Shown here: in pieces, positions 34,564 to 43,489 of the stretch
Layout: each line of letters starts with the position of its first letter
How positions within the stretch are numbered: the stretch's first letter is position 1
Assembly: GCA_024684395.1 (NCBI GenBank)
Contig: JAIKWY010000074.1
Location: 1-55,244, forward strand
DNA from: Oscillospiraceae bacterium
Lineage (GTDB): Bacteria > Bacillota > Clostridia > Oscillospirales > Ruminococcaceae
DNA length: 55,244 bases
Direction of reading: 5' to 3'
The notes under the pieces: generated by a model
Told to the model about the DNA's origin: nothing
The model's database searches: none
What the model saw: only the letters and a program-made list of their open reading frames with translations
Position numbers and translations under genes: made by a program

Positions 34564-35454
34564 ATGATGAATGCTAAGAGAATGAGAAACATGATGTGTA
34601 TGGTACTCGCAGGTGCGATGCTCCTGCTGACCGGCTGCGGCGGTGCGACCTCCGCAGAGACGACAAGCACAGACAGCTCCGGGAAAAAAGTGCTCCGTGT
34701 GGGAATGGAATGTGCCTATGCGCCGTTCAACTGGACACAGCTCTCCGAGGAAGTCCCGGACGGCAGCAAGGCAGTCCCGATCTATGGCAGCTCCGACTAT
34801 GCCTATGGCTATGATGTCATGGTCGCCCAGAAGCTGGCGGATCAGATGGATATGACGCTCGAGATCCATAAGGTGGAGTGGGATTCCATCGGACTTTCCC
34901 TGGATGCCAAGGAGTATGACTGCATCATTGCCGGCATGGGTAGGACGAAGGAGCGTGAAGCATCCTATTCCTTCACAGAGCCGTATTATTACCGTGACAA
35001 TTGTATCGTTGTCAAGACGGGATCGGACTTTGAGAGCATCAAGGGTCTGTCTGATCTTGCCGGAAAGAATGCCAAAGTCACCACACAGCTCGGCACAGGC
35101 TGGGTGCCGCTGCTCGAGCAGATCCCGGATGCAGAGCTTGGTGCAAACTATGAAACGACTGCCGAAGTCTTCATGGCGATCACCAACGGCGTGGCAGATC
35201 TTGCTGTCATCGACCTGCCGACTGCGGAATCCGCAAAGCTGACCAACAGTGATCTGGTTATCATCACACCGGATGAAAGCGACGCCTTTGAGGGCGATAA
35301 GGAAATGACCAATGTCTGCATCGCAACACGCAAGGATGACACAGCGCTCCGTGACGAGATCCAGGAAGCCATGAATGCGATCGGCTGGAATGACAAGGCT
35401 GCGATGGACGAGCTGATGGCAAAGGCTGTCACCTTACAGCCCGCTGCAAACTGA
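34564..35454 (+). CDS. Amino-acid ABC transporter substrate-binding lipoprotein
   Basis: The 296-residue SBP_bac_3 protein has a lipoprotein signal (LLLTGCGG lipobox, Cys about 24), the VGMECAYAPFNW opening of the polar amino-acid binding family, and GMGRTKEREASYSFTEPYY. It is anchored outside the membrane and feeds the permease and ATPase encoded next. A strong hairpin separates it from them, as is common where the binding protein must be in excess. Confidence 0.92.
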   Translation: MMNAKRMRNMMCMVLAGAMLLLTGCGGATSAETTSTDSSGKKVLRVGMECAYAPFNWTQLSEEVPDGSKAVPIYGSSDYAYGYDVMVAQKLADQMDMTLEIHKVEWDSIGLSLDAKEYDCIIAGMGRTKEREASYSFTEPYYYRDNCIVVKTGSDFESIKGLSDLAGKNAKVTTQLGTGWVPLLEQIPDAELGANYETTAEVFMAITNGVADLAVIDLPTAESAKLTNSDLVIITPDESDAFEGDKEMTNVCIATRKDDTALRDEIQEAMNAIGWNDKAAMDELMAKAVTLQPAAN

Positions 35455-35497
35455 GCACAGCGGCTCTTTGAGTTAAGACGTTTCCCATTATCCCTTC

Positions 35498-35534
35498 CTG
35501 CCTGCGGCGATCCCCCTTGTCCCGCCGCAGGCAG
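35498..35534 (+). promoter_or_regulatory. Intercistronic hairpin between binding-protein and permease genes
   Basis: A perfect 12-bp stem CTGCCTGCGGCG/CGCCGCAGGCAG with a 13-nt loop is followed by ATATTTATG. The weak U-tail suggests mRNA 3'-end protection or partial termination. Confidence 0.65.
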
Positions 35535-35557
35535 ATATTTATGCAGGAGGAATCACT

Positions 35558-36313
35558 ATGACATACACACCGACCAATTCCTTTGAATGGGTCTGGTTCA
35601 TCGCCAAGGAATATGCAGAGCTGTTCGTCCGCGGCACATGGATCACGCTGGTGGTCTCTGTCATCGGCACACTGGCGGGGTTCCTGCTCGGCTATGCAGT
35701 CGGCATGATCGAGGACAGCCAGATCAGCAGGGAGGATCATTTTCTGAAACGCGGCATCCTCAGCATCCTGAAAGCCATCGCAAAGGTCTATGTTGAGCTG
35801 TTCCGCGGAACGCCCATGATCGTACAGGCGATGATCGTGTTCTACGGGCTGCGGCAGTCGGGGCTGGAGATCGACTCGATCAGCGCCGGTATCCTCGTTA
35901 CGCTGCTGAATACAGGTGCGTATATGTCCGAGACCGTGCGTGCCGGCATCAAGAGCATCGATCCCGGACAGCGTGAGGGCGCACTGGCGCTCGGCATGTC
36001 GCCGGTATCGACAATGTTCCACATCATCCTGCCGCAGGCGTTCAAAAACATCGTGCCGGAGATGGCGAACATGTTCCTCACCAACCTGAAAATGACATCC
36101 GTTCTGAACGTCATCGGCGTACAGGAGCTGTTCTTGCAGGCGAAAACCGCAGGCGGAACCTATTACAAGTATCTGGAATCCTACCTCGTCATTGCCGCCA
36201 TTTATCTGGTGCTCTGCTTTGTATTCAGCCGCATATTCACACTGGTCGAGAAGAAAATGGCGGGGCAAAAGGATTATGTGCTTGCGATCGAATATATGGA
36301 AAATACACAGTAA
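35558..36313 (+). CDS. Amino-acid ABC transporter permease
   Basis: The 251-residue inner-membrane permease of the HisM/GlnP family has five predicted helices, the VELFRGTPMIVQ segment and the EAA loop (EGALALGMSPVSTMFHIILPQAFK) that contacts the ATPase. GCAGGAGGAATC precedes the ATG. Only one permease gene is present, so it should act as a homodimer. Confidence 0.92.
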   Translation: MTYTPTNSFEWVWFIAKEYAELFVRGTWITLVVSVIGTLAGFLLGYAVGMIEDSQISREDHFLKRGILSILKAIAKVYVELFRGTPMIVQAMIVFYGLRQSGLEIDSISAGILVTLLNTGAYMSETVRAGIKSIDPGQREGALALGMSPVSTMFHIILPQAFKNIVPEMANMFLTNLKMTSVLNVIGVQELFLQAKTAGGTYYKYLESYLVIAAIYLVLCFVFSRIFTLVEKKMAGQKDYVLAIEYMENTQ

Positions 36314-36325
36314 GGAGGCGCAGTC

Positions 36326-37069
36326 ATGCAGGATACATCCATCATCCGGGTAGAAGAGCTTGGAAAGTCCTTTGGAGAGCACCAGGTGCTCCGCAAGATC
36401 GAATTCAGCGTGGAAAAGGGCGAATGCGTCTGCATCCTCGGCTCCTCGGGCTCCGGCAAATCCACGCTCCTGCGCTGTATCAACCAGCTTGAGACACAGA
36501 GCTGCGGAAAGATCTATTTTCACGGGCAGGAGCTTGGCAGAAAGCAGAAGGAGATCAACACGTATCGCTCCAAGGTGGGCATGGTGTTCCAGTCCTTCAA
36601 TCTGTTCAACCACAGGACCGTGCTTCAGAACTGTATGGAGGGCACAAGGCGTGTCCTGCATCTTTCCAGGGAGGAGGCACATGACCGTGCCATCACGCAT
36701 CTGAAATCCGTCGGGATGGCACCGTTCATCAACGCCTATCCTGCACAGCTTTCCGGCGGTCAGAAGCAGCGTGTTGCCATTGCAAGGGGCTTGTGCATGG
36801 ATCCGGAGGTGCTGCTGTTTGACGAGCCGACTTCTGCACTGGATCCCGAGATGGTCGGAGATGTGCTGCAGGTCATGAAGTCCCTTGCCAGCAAGGATCT
36901 GACCATGCTCATCGTGACACATGAGATGGATTTTGCACGGGAGGTCTCCAGCCGTGTGCTGTTCATGGACAAGGGCTACATCGTGGAGGATGTGCCGCCG
37001 GAGCAGTTCTTCACACAGCCGAAGCATCCCCGAGCCAAGGAATTTCTGAGCCGGTTCATGGCGGGATAG
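36326..37069 (+). CDS. Amino-acid ABC transporter ATP-binding protein (GlnQ family)
   Basis: The 247-residue ATPase is complete: Walker [11 protein letters not shown]-loop VFQSFNLF, signature LSGGQKQR, Walker [13 protein letters not shown] and H-loop VTHEMDFA. It starts 12 bp after the permease stop and should power that permease. Confidence 0.95.
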   Translation: MQDTSIIRVEELGKSFGEHQVLRKIEFSVEKGECVCILGSSGSGKSTLLRCINQLETQSCGKIYFHGQELGRKQKEINTYRSKVGMVFQSFNLFNHRTVLQNCMEGTRRVLHLSREEAHDRAITHLKSVGMAPFINAYPAQLSGGQKQRVAIARGLCMDPEVLLFDEPTSALDPEMVGDVLQVMKSLASKDLTMLIVTHEMDFAREVSSRVLFMDKGYIVEDVPPEQFFTQPKHPRAKEFLSRFMAG

Positions 37070-37079
37070 GAGGCGCATC

Positions 37080-37715
37080 ATGGGACATTTTGTTGTGACA
37101 TTTGCCAGAGGCTTCGGCTCCGGCGGCAAGGAGATCGCATCCAGACTTGCAAAGGATCTGGGCGTTCATTGCTATGAGAACCGCATCCTGACACTGGCAT
37201 CCCAGCTCAGCGGACTGGACGAAACGCTGTTCCAGGCAGTCAACGAAAAGATCACCAAAAAAGGCGCTACTTATGCCGGCATGATGAAGGGGCTGCCGCG
37301 CTCCCGGAAGTATATCGCACGAAATGAGAAATTCGTCTCGGACGATACGCTGTTCTCCTACCAGAAGCAGATCATTAAGAACCTTGCCGATACGGAATCC
37401 TGCGTGATCGTCGGGAAATGTGCGGATTATATCCTCGCCGGCAGACACGATGTGGTCAGTGTCTATATCGAAGCGCCGAGAGACTTCTGTATCCGGCGCA
37501 CGATGGCACACATGGGCGTCACGGAGGAGGTCGCTGCTGCAACGATCAAGCATACGGATGCCTACCGTGCGGAATATTACGCTTATTATACGCATGGCAA
37601 CTACTGGACGAATCCGGTCAATTATGACATGACACTCAACAGTGAGCGTGTCGGCATCGAAGAATGCGTAGAGGTCATCAAAGCCTACATGAAGATCAAA
37701 GGACTGATAGAATAG
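37080..37715 (+). CDS. Cytidylate kinase-like protein
   Basis: The 211-residue protein is of the Cytidylate_kin2 family, with a P-loop-like FARGFGSGGKEIASRLA at the N-terminus and a CVIVGKCADYIL strand. Members are common in Firmicutes and often lie near transporters. Their substrate is not established, and this is not the housekeeping cmk. It begins 10 bp after the ATPase stop with AGGAGGCGCATC overlapping it. Confidence 0.82.
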   Translation: MGHFVVTFARGFGSGGKEIASRLAKDLGVHCYENRILTLASQLSGLDETLFQAVNEKITKKGATYAGMMKGLPRSRKYIARNEKFVSDDTLFSYQKQIIKNLADTESCVIVGKCADYILAGRHDVVSVYIEAPRDFCIRRTMAHMGVTEEVAAATIKHTDAYRAEYYAYYTHGNYWTNPVNYDMTLNSERVGIEECVEVIKAYMKIKGLIE

Positions 37716-37726
37716 AGGTGGTATCC

Positions 37727-38857
37727 ATGGGATTCCGGTATCATCTGCCGGTGGATCTGCTGTTCGGCAGAGGAAAGGTCAGCGAGATCGGCACGATAGC
37801 AAGCCGTTACGGAAGCAAGGCGCTGATCGTGACCGGCAAAGGAAGCACAAAGCGTTCGGGACTGCTCGACCGGGTGCAGTTCTATCTCGAAGAGGCAGGC
37901 ATCCGATATCTGCTGTATGACAAGGCTGTTCCGAATCCGACAACAGTGCTCGCTGAGGACGGCGCAAAGGTTGCCGCTTATGCCGGCTGTGATCTGGTGA
38001 TTGCACTCGGCGGCGGCAGCGTGATCGACTGTGCCAAGTCGATCGCTTTTATGACCTGCAACACGGGCAGCATCAGCGATTATATTTTCAACCGGAAACA
38101 GGGAACGGACGCCCTGCCGCTCATCGCAGTTCCCACGACCTGCGGCACCGGCAGCGAGGCAAACGGTTTTGCCGTCCTCACGGATCCGGAGACCGGTGAT
38201 AAGAAGTCGCTGCGGCGAGACTGCATCATTCCGGCACTTTCGATCATAGATCCGGAGCTGATGCAGACGATGCCGCCGGGAGTTCTGGCATCCGTCGGGT
38301 TTGATGCACTGTGTCACTCGATGGAAGGTTTTCTCTCAGCACAGGCGCAGCCTTTCACAGATGCACTGGCGCTGCAGGCGATCCGGGCGATCGCTGCACA
38401 TCTTCCGGCATTGTATCAGGGCAGTGAGGATGCCGATGCATGGGATGCAGTCACATGGGCAAGTACAGCCGGCGGCATGGTCATCCATACAGCCGGTGTC
38501 GCTTTGCCGCACGGTATGGAGCATCCTGCAAGCGGACTGAAAAATATCATCCACGGAAAAGGGCTTGCAGCACTGACACCGGTTATCACGGATGTAAGCT
38601 GCCAGGCGGCACCGGAGCGTTATGCTGTGATCTCACAGCTCCTCGGCGGCAGAACGGCGACAGACTGCGGCGATGCGATCCGGGCATTCCTGTCAAAAAT
38701 CGGACTGCTGACAACACTTTCCGAACAGGGCATCACAGAGGAAGATATTCCCTGGATGACGGAAAACTGCTTTCAGGTGTCGTCGGCAAGTATTGCGAAT
38801 CATCCGCTGAAAGCAGATCGTGAGATCATTTCCGGCATCTATACAAAGGCACTCTGA
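37727..38857 (+). CDS. Iron-containing alcohol dehydrogenase
   Basis: I chose the ATG at 37727 (AGAGGTGGTATCC), 11 bp after the kinase-like gene; the frame is open further upstream without a ribosome binding site. The 376-residue enzyme has the NAD(P) motif GGGSVIDCAKS and metal ligands D193, H197 (FDALCHSMEGF), H262 (LPHGMEHP) and H276 (IIHGKGL), all intact. It reduces aldehydes to alcohols or the reverse. As the last gene of the run it may dispose of an aldehyde from amino-acid catabolism (inference). Confidence 0.9.
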   Translation: MGFRYHLPVDLLFGRGKVSEIGTIASRYGSKALIVTGKGSTKRSGLLDRVQFYLEEAGIRYLLYDKAVPNPTTVLAEDGAKVAAYAGCDLVIALGGGSVIDCAKSIAFMTCNTGSISDYIFNRKQGTDALPLIAVPTTCGTGSEANGFAVLTDPETGDKKSLRRDCIIPALSIIDPELMQTMPPGVLASVGFDALCHSMEGFLSAQAQPFTDALALQAIRAIAAHLPALYQGSEDADAWDAVTWASTAGGMVIHTAGVALPHGMEHPASGLKNIIHGKGLAALTPVITDVSCQAAPERYAVISQLLGGRTATDCGDAIRAFLSKIGLLTTLSEQGITEEDIPWMTENCFQVSSASIANHPLKADREIISGIYTKAL

Positions 38858-38884
38858 GATGGGAATGCAGAGATTGACAGGCTT

Positions 38885-39002
38885 TCCCGATCACTTGGCT
38901 TGTCAGCCGCGGCACATACTATGACTGCCCAGAACAGATTATCTGAACCGATTACGAACAACATAAACCAAACAGCCTCCCGTGCGAGAGGCTGTCTTGT
39001 TC
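38885..39002 (+). ncRNA. Dispersed small-RNA-like element, copy G (plus strand, 3' part)
   Basis: This is the only plus-strand copy. GATCACTTGGCTTGTCAGCCGCGGCACA aligns with the core of copy B. Then come CAGAACAGATTATCTGAACCGATTA and a terminator ACAGCCTC/GAGGCTGT (38972-38995) with CTTGTTC. It starts about 28 nt after the alcohol dehydrogenase stop, so it acts at least as that operon's 3' end. Its hairpin differs entirely from the other copies. Confidence 0.5.
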
Positions 39003-39069
39003 AATGCTCTGTCAGCCAGTTGGCAATATCTATGATTTTGACTCTCTTGGAGCTCCCGATGCATTCTGT

Positions 39070-39237
39070 TCAAAACACACCCCCACCGCATGTGATGCAG
39101 TGGGGGTGGATTTGTTTATGCGATCTGTAATCGGTTCAGATTACTTGTTCTGCGAGATGGCCGCCTGTGTTGCAATTATCAAAAGAAGGGGATTGACAGA
39201 TGGTGAAAACCACTATTTGAAGGCGTATTTTGATATG
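39070..39237 (-). ncRNA. Dispersed small-RNA-like element, copy F (3' part)
   Basis: It follows directly the stop codon of the AAA-ATPase gene. GATAATTGCAACACAGGCGG is exact to copy A, then CAGAACAAGTAATCTGAACCGATTACAG as in copy D, and a terminator CACCCCCAC/GTGGGGGTG (39078-39108) with UGUUUUG. The ACTTGG part of the core is changed to CCCTTC and no promoter is present, so it is probably a 3'-UTR form. It converges with copy G, and together they fill the gap 38858-39237. Confidence 0.5.
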
Positions 39238-40842
39238 TCATGTGGCTGCGTATTCAACGATCTTACAGGTATGCTTCTTGGACTTGTCAGGTGCATTCTT
39301 CTCATAACTGATATCGACCAGAAGGATCCGTGTGCCGAAGCGCTTGATAACATCAGGGTACTTCTTCCGGAGGATCTGCTCGATCGCACCTTCTGTATTC
39401 TGCTTCCATTTCAGCTCGATGATGAGTGCCGGGGCATCGGAATCATGCCGGGGAATATAGGCGACATCGGCATAGCCTTCGCCTGATGCCAGCTCTTCAA
39501 ACTGCACATACTGGTCACGGTAGGTGTAGTAAGCCAGCTTGATGACACTGCGCAGGCTGTCCTCTCTGGTGTAATGCAGCGGGGATGTTTCTTCTCGATG
39601 GATCTTCTCGATCTGCGCTGCAACGGCTTCTTCATTCCCGTTGATCGTATCGAGAAAGAGCTGTTCGCTCTCCCGCAGCCGCTCCAGAGTCGCCTGATGG
39701 CTGACCTGCTTGACGGCTTTGGCAAATTCGAGCTTGATCTCCTCGTTCGGGATCCGAACGGTCTTAGTCACAGAATCATAGGCAAGATAGCCGAGATGGA
39801 TCATCAGCGTCAGGACATCATCCTTATCCCGGAACGTGGTCAGGTCATTTGCAAAACCGGTCGTGCTGACCGGAACATCGACACCACCGACCAGCTCAGC
39901 AATGGTTCTTGTCATGCCGTTGTAGTCCTTGCTGATGAATTCCAGCAGCCCTTCGGCGGCGGAGGTTTCTGTCCAATAGGAGTCGAAGTCCTCATTGCGG
40001 AGGGCCTTCATGACGGAATTGGGATTATACACCGAGCCGACACCCTTGAAGGAATAGCCGTCATACCACTTCTTCATCATCTGAAAATCAACATGTTCTT
40101 TTTCGCAGAGAACATGGACTTCATCTTCTGTAAATCCGACATACCCGCCGAATTCCAGTGGCTTGATCATAGAGAATTCGTCAAAATCTGAAATAGCAGA
40201 CTGGGAGCCATCTTTTTTGATAGGAAGGATACCGGTCATATAGGCAGCCGCAACAGCCTTGGGGGTAAAGCTATTGTTTTTGAACCAGCCTCTGAGAAGA
40301 TTGAGGTAAGCTGCCTGCGTTTCCGGCTCATTCTTTGCTTCACGAATCAGAGCATCCCATTCGTCAATGATAAATACAAAAGGCTTTCCATCTGGCTTTT
40401 CAACACAACGGATCATCTCATCATTCAAAGTCCGGTCAGCGGAAACAGTGGGATCAAGCAGCGATAATTCCTCACGGATCGCATTGATAATCATTTTGGG
40501 AACATCAATCAATGGTCTCTGATTGGTTTTCGCCTCAGAGATAAAGCCTGTAATGTCCAGATTGATGACGTTATACCGGTTAAGGTGTTCAGAATAAGAG
40601 ACGCAGCCTGCGATCTTCTTGTCATCAAACAGGCTATGGGAATCACAGGAGCAGTCATAGTAGGCCGACAGCATTTTGGCTGCATAGGATTTGCCGAATC
40701 TGCGAGGTCTGCTAATGCAAACAAGTGATCTTGCAGTACCGATCCGTGCATTCATCAGGTCGATCAGCATTGTTTTATCGACATAATCCGGACCGGCAAT
40801 CCGTTTGAATCCACCGTTGCCAGGATTCACATAAATTCCCAT
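39238..40842 (-). CDS. AAA-ATPase-like / PD-(D/E)XK nuclease-fold protein
   Basis: About 534 residues. The N-terminal AAA-ATPase_like domain has YVDKTMLI, a P-loop variant RPRRFGKS (about 46-53) and Walker B FVFIIDEWD. The C-terminal PDDEXK_9 domain has DAPALIIELKWKQ. This family is very common in gut Firmicutes and Bacteroidetes. It is suspected to be mobile or defence-linked, but no function is proven. I prefer the ATG at 40842, nine bases from AAGGGAG, over the one six bases upstream (40848) that is too close. A truncated distant relative lies at the window start. Confidence 0.8.
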   Translation of the reverse strand: MGIYVNPGNGGFKRIAGPDYVDKTMLIDLMNARIGTARSLVCISRPRRFGKSYAAKMLSAYYDCSCDSHSLFDDKKIAGCVSYSEHLNRYNVINLDITGFISEAKTNQRPLIDVPKMIINAIREELSLLDPTVSADRTLNDEMIRCVEKPDGKPFVFIIDEWDALIREAKNEPETQAAYLNLLRGWFKNNSFTPKAVAAAYMTGILPIKKDGSQSAISDFDEFSMIKPLEFGGYVGFTEDEVHVLCEKEHVDFQMMKKWYDGYSFKGVGSVYNPNSVMKALRNEDFDSYWTETSAAEGLLEFISKDYNGMTRTIAELVGGVDVPVSTTGFANDLTTFRDKDDVLTLMIHLGYLAYDSVTKTVRIPNEEIKLEFAKAVKQVSHQATLERLRESEQLFLDTINGNEEAVAAQIEKIHREETSPLHYTREDSLRSVIKLAYYTYRDQYVQFEELASGEGYADVAYIPRHDSDAPALIIELKWKQNTEGAIEQILRKKYPDVIKRFGTRILLVDISYEKNAPDKSKKHTCKIVEYAAT

Positions 40843-40895
40843 GTGCATACGCTCCCTTCTTTATCATTGTATCATACTGCATAAGGTTCATATTT

Positions 40896-40924
40896 AGTAT
40901 ACCAAATAAATGCGGATAAGTCAA
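40896..40924 (-). promoter_or_regulatory. Promoter of the AAA-ATPase-like gene
   Basis: TTGACT (40919-40924), 17 bp and TATACT (40896-40901) give a leader of about 50 nt. Confidence 0.7.
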
Positions 40925-40953
40925 GATAAAATGCCTGAGAGTATGGAGCGGGG

Positions 40954-41396
40954 GCACAGTATGCCTTCTATGGCGGAATGCCGCTGGTACTGTCCCGTCC
41001 GAACGATACCGCAAAGGCAAATTATCTGTCTTCTCTCAGCAGGAGATGACGCACATCATGGAGAATATCATCTATAACGAACTGATCATCCGTGGCTTTT
41101 CGGTTGATGTGGGTGTGGTCTATTCCAATGAGAAGAATGCCAGCGGGAGCTATTCCAAAGTCGCCCGTGAGATCGACTTCATCGCATCCAAGGGCGGCAG
41201 AAAGGTCTATATCCAGTCGGCATTTGCGCTCCCCGATGAAGAAAAAACAATGCAGGAGCTGCGGCCGTTCTCGCTCACGGGGGATTCCTTCCCGAAGATC
41301 ATCGTCCGTAAGGATATCCGCAAGCGGTGGTATGATGACAATGGGGTGCTGAATGTGGGGTTGATGGAGTTTTTGCTGGATGAGGCGATTGTATAA
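40954..41396 (+). pseudogene. Remnant of AAA_14/DUF4143 ATPase
   Basis: Two pieces of one protein lie in different frames. AQYAFYGGMPLVLSRPNDT (40954 onward) ends at a TGA near 41047. Then HIMENIIYNELIIRGFSVD runs to the end (41055-41396, C-terminal LNVGLMEFLLDEAIV). Both match the C-terminal DUF4143 region of ATP-dependent DNA-binding AAA_14 proteins, but the residues between them are deleted and the ATPase half is absent. No ribosome binding site or promoter fits. It is clearly decayed. Confidence 0.7.
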
Positions 41397-41492
41397 GGCG
41401 ACGGCTTTATGTGAATGCACAGAACCAATTCAAACCAGTTATACCACTTTATTTATTTAAACTTATTCTTTCAAACTTTTTGCTCAAAGATA

Positions 41493-41562
41493 TTGACAAC
41501 ATTGCACATTTGTGCTATAGTTATTTATAGAACATTGCACATGTGCAATGTTGAGCTATAAT
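41493..41562 (+). promoter_or_regulatory. Promoter with perfect palindromic operator of the AlbA_2 regulator
   Basis: TTGACA (41493-41498), 17 bp and TATAGT (41516-41521) form one promoter; TTGCAC (41535-41540), 16 bp and TATAAT (41557-41562) could form a second. Between them is a 22-bp perfect palindrome (41531-41552; half-site AACATTGCACA). The first 12 bases of it are repeated at 41498-41509 inside the first spacer. The product has a helix-turn-helix, so autoregulation is likely. The rest of 40849-41582 outside the remnant holds no gene. Confidence 0.75.
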
Positions 41563-41582
41563 TGAGCAATGGAGACGATTGT

Positions 41583-43238
41583 ATGAACATTGGATTCAGA
41601 GAAGATCTGATAAATGAGTTTAAGAGTGATTTGAAGCGGCTGCCAGATTCTGACCTGATAGACGTTGTTGTGGCGTTTGCAAATACGGAAGGCGGTGATC
41701 TGTACCTTGGCGTCGAGGATGACGGTGAGATCACCGGATTACACAAGGATCATCAAAATATCACTCAGTTGGCTGCATTTATCGCCAATAAGACGGTTCC
41801 GCCGATTACAGTCCGTGCGGAAAAAAACGGTGATAAGGATAAACCATACCTGAAGATCTCTGTTCCGAAAAGCCGCAGCATCGTCGCTTCTTCATCCGGC
41901 AAGATCCAGCGTCGCCGCATCAAAGCAGATGGCACACCGGAAAACGTGCCGCTGTATCCGCACGAAATTGCTTCTCGTCTGAGTGACCTGAGCTTGCTGG
42001 ATTATTCTGGTTTGTGTGTGCCGGATGCACAGTACAGCGACCTTGATCCGGTGGAGCGGGAACGATTGCGCGGTATCATTCGCATGAATCCACAAGGCGA
42101 ACAGAATCTGCTGGAACTGGATGATGAGGAACTGGATAAGGCATTGCGTCTCGCTTCTGAAAACGATGGCAGACTTATACCCACCTACTGCGGTATGCTG
42201 CTGATCGGTCGCACAGACAGCCTTCGCCGTTGTGTTCCTACTGCTGAGGCAGCCTTTCAGGTGTTGAACGGTACAAATGTGGTTCTGAATGAATCCTTCA
42301 TACTGCCGTTGCTGGCGGCATTTGAGAAAATAGAAACCTATGTGAATGCCAGAAATCCTGAATCAGAGATAGAAGACGGATTCTTCCGCATTTCCGTGCC
42401 TGATTATAATAAACGGGCATTTCGCGAGGCACTGGTCAATGCGTTCAGCCATCGTGATTATACCATGATGGGGCGGGTTCGGGTGGAAATGAATAACGAT
42501 GGCATGACCATCAGCAATCCCGGCGGATTCATTGAGGGTGTAACTATTGAGAATCTGCTGACCGTTGAACCGCATGGCAGAAATACAGCACTTGCCGATG
42601 CCTTGAAACGTATCGGTCTGGCAGAACGTACCGGACGTGGCGTAGACCGTATTTTTGAGGGATCACTCCTCTATGGCAAGCCACTGCCGGATTACTCAGA
42701 GTCTACCAGTACAAATGTAAAGCTATTTATCCCCAAAAGTCTGCCAGATGCAAACTTTACACGGTTGATTTCGGAGGAGCATCGCACAACGGGCGAATCG
42801 CTGCCGATCAATTCGCTGCTGATCCTGAATGCCCTGAAACGCAACCGCAGAGCAACTGTGAGCGAACTTGCAGATTTCACGCACATCACAGTGGAAAAAG
42901 CAAGGATCACGGCAGAACGTCTTGTAGAATCCGGACTGATTGAAGCCTCTGGAAACGGCAAAGGCCGGTACTATACACTGAGTGCAAATCTGTATCAGAC
43001 AGATAAGAACATGACAGGATATGTCAGACAAAAAGGCATTGACAAGGTAAGGCACCCTGAAATGGTAATGCAGTTTGCAAGAGATAATGGCGGAACGGTG
43101 ACCAGAGGCGATGTGATGGAATTACTTCGGCTTTCCAAATCACAAGCTTACAACCTGCTCAAAAAGATGGTCGCAGACGGGAAACTGACTGTTGAGGGCA
43201 CCAGACGCAATGCATTCTATAAACTGAAAAACGAATAG
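41583..43238 (+). CDS. Schlafen/AlbA_2-type regulator with HATPase_c_4 and winged-helix domains
   Basis: The ATG at 41583 follows GGAG by eight bases; an in-frame TTG lies 21 bases upstream. The 551-residue protein has an N-terminal AlbA_2 (AAA_4) domain (about 5-125; ESK-type opening NEFKSDLKRLP, TEGGDLYLGVEDDGEI). A HATPase_c_4 domain follows (about 265-385; FREALVNAFSHRDYT, NPGGF, GRGVDRIF), then two winged-helix segments (RATVSELADFTHITVEKARIT; VTRGDVMELLRLSKSQAYNLL). Such proteins are annotated as RecG-like or putative transcriptional regulators and are frequent in accessory DNA. The adjacent palindromes suggest it controls itself. It may control other genes nearby; no partner is evident. 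Confidence 0.82.
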   Translation: MNIGFREDLINEFKSDLKRLPDSDLIDVVVAFANTEGGDLYLGVEDDGEITGLHKDHQNITQLAAFIANKTVPPITVRAEKNGDKDKPYLKISVPKSRSIVASSSGKIQRRRIKADGTPENVPLYPHEIASRLSDLSLLDYSGLCVPDAQYSDLDPVERERLRGIIRMNPQGEQNLLELDDEELDKALRLASENDGRLIPTYCGMLLIGRTDSLRRCVPTAEAAFQVLNGTNVVLNESFILPLLAAFEKIETYVNARNPESEIEDGFFRISVPDYNKRAFREALVNAFSHRDYTMMGRVRVEMNNDGMTISNPGGFIEGVTIENLLTVEPHGRNTALADALKRIGLAERTGRGVDRIFEGSLLYGKPLPDYSESTSTNVKLFIPKSLPDANFTRLISEEHRTTGESLPINSLLILNALKRNRRATVSELADFTHITVEKARITAERLVESGLIEASGNGKGRYYTLSANLYQTDKNMTGYVRQKGIDKVRHPEMVMQFARDNGGTVTRGDVMELLRLSKSQAYNLLKKMVADGKLTVEGTRRNAFYKLKNE

Positions 43239-43246
43239 CAACAACA

Positions 43247-43275
43247 CCCCCGCAGCTTGTGTGATGCTACGGGGG
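43247..43275 (+). terminator. Terminator of the AlbA_2 regulator gene
   Basis: The hairpin CCCCCGCAGC/GCTACGGGGG with one mismatch lies 9 bp after the stop. Its loop (TTGTGTGAT) resembles those of the element terminators, but no element core adjoins it. Confidence 0.6.
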
Positions 43276-43281
43276 TATGCT

Positions 43282-43489
43282 TTAGACGTATACGTTCACA
43301 TGGATGTCCTGCCAGTTCAGGATCCTGTGCTTCGTGGACTTGGCGTAGAGGTAGGCTTTGGCATCGTCCAGATGCCCTTTCAGTGTTTCCGGAATCGGAT
43401 ATTGAAAGTTCTGCCCTGCGCCGAGGGTCTGGTAGGTGGAAATAACGAAAATATTCAAACCATATTGAGCGATAATCTCTCCGAGGTAT
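43282..43489 (-). pseudogene. C-terminal remnant of an unrecognised protein
   Basis: The minus strand is open from about 43489 to a TAA at 43282 without a start or ribosome binding site. It encodes FVISTYQTLGAGQNFQYPIP near its beginning and ends ILNWQDIHVNVYV. The STYQTxGxGxN pattern recalls the C-terminal motifs of some SF2-like helicases, but I cannot assign it. It is cut off at the border with the plus-strand remnant, which suggests two gene ends joined by deletion. Confidence 0.4.

Noticed and set aside
17639-43275. Repeated CACCCCCATCGC-type hairpins as a CRISPR array or REP elements
   Set aside because: They are kilobases apart, not in arrays, and each forms a terminator with a U-tail on the strand of the adjoining element or gene.
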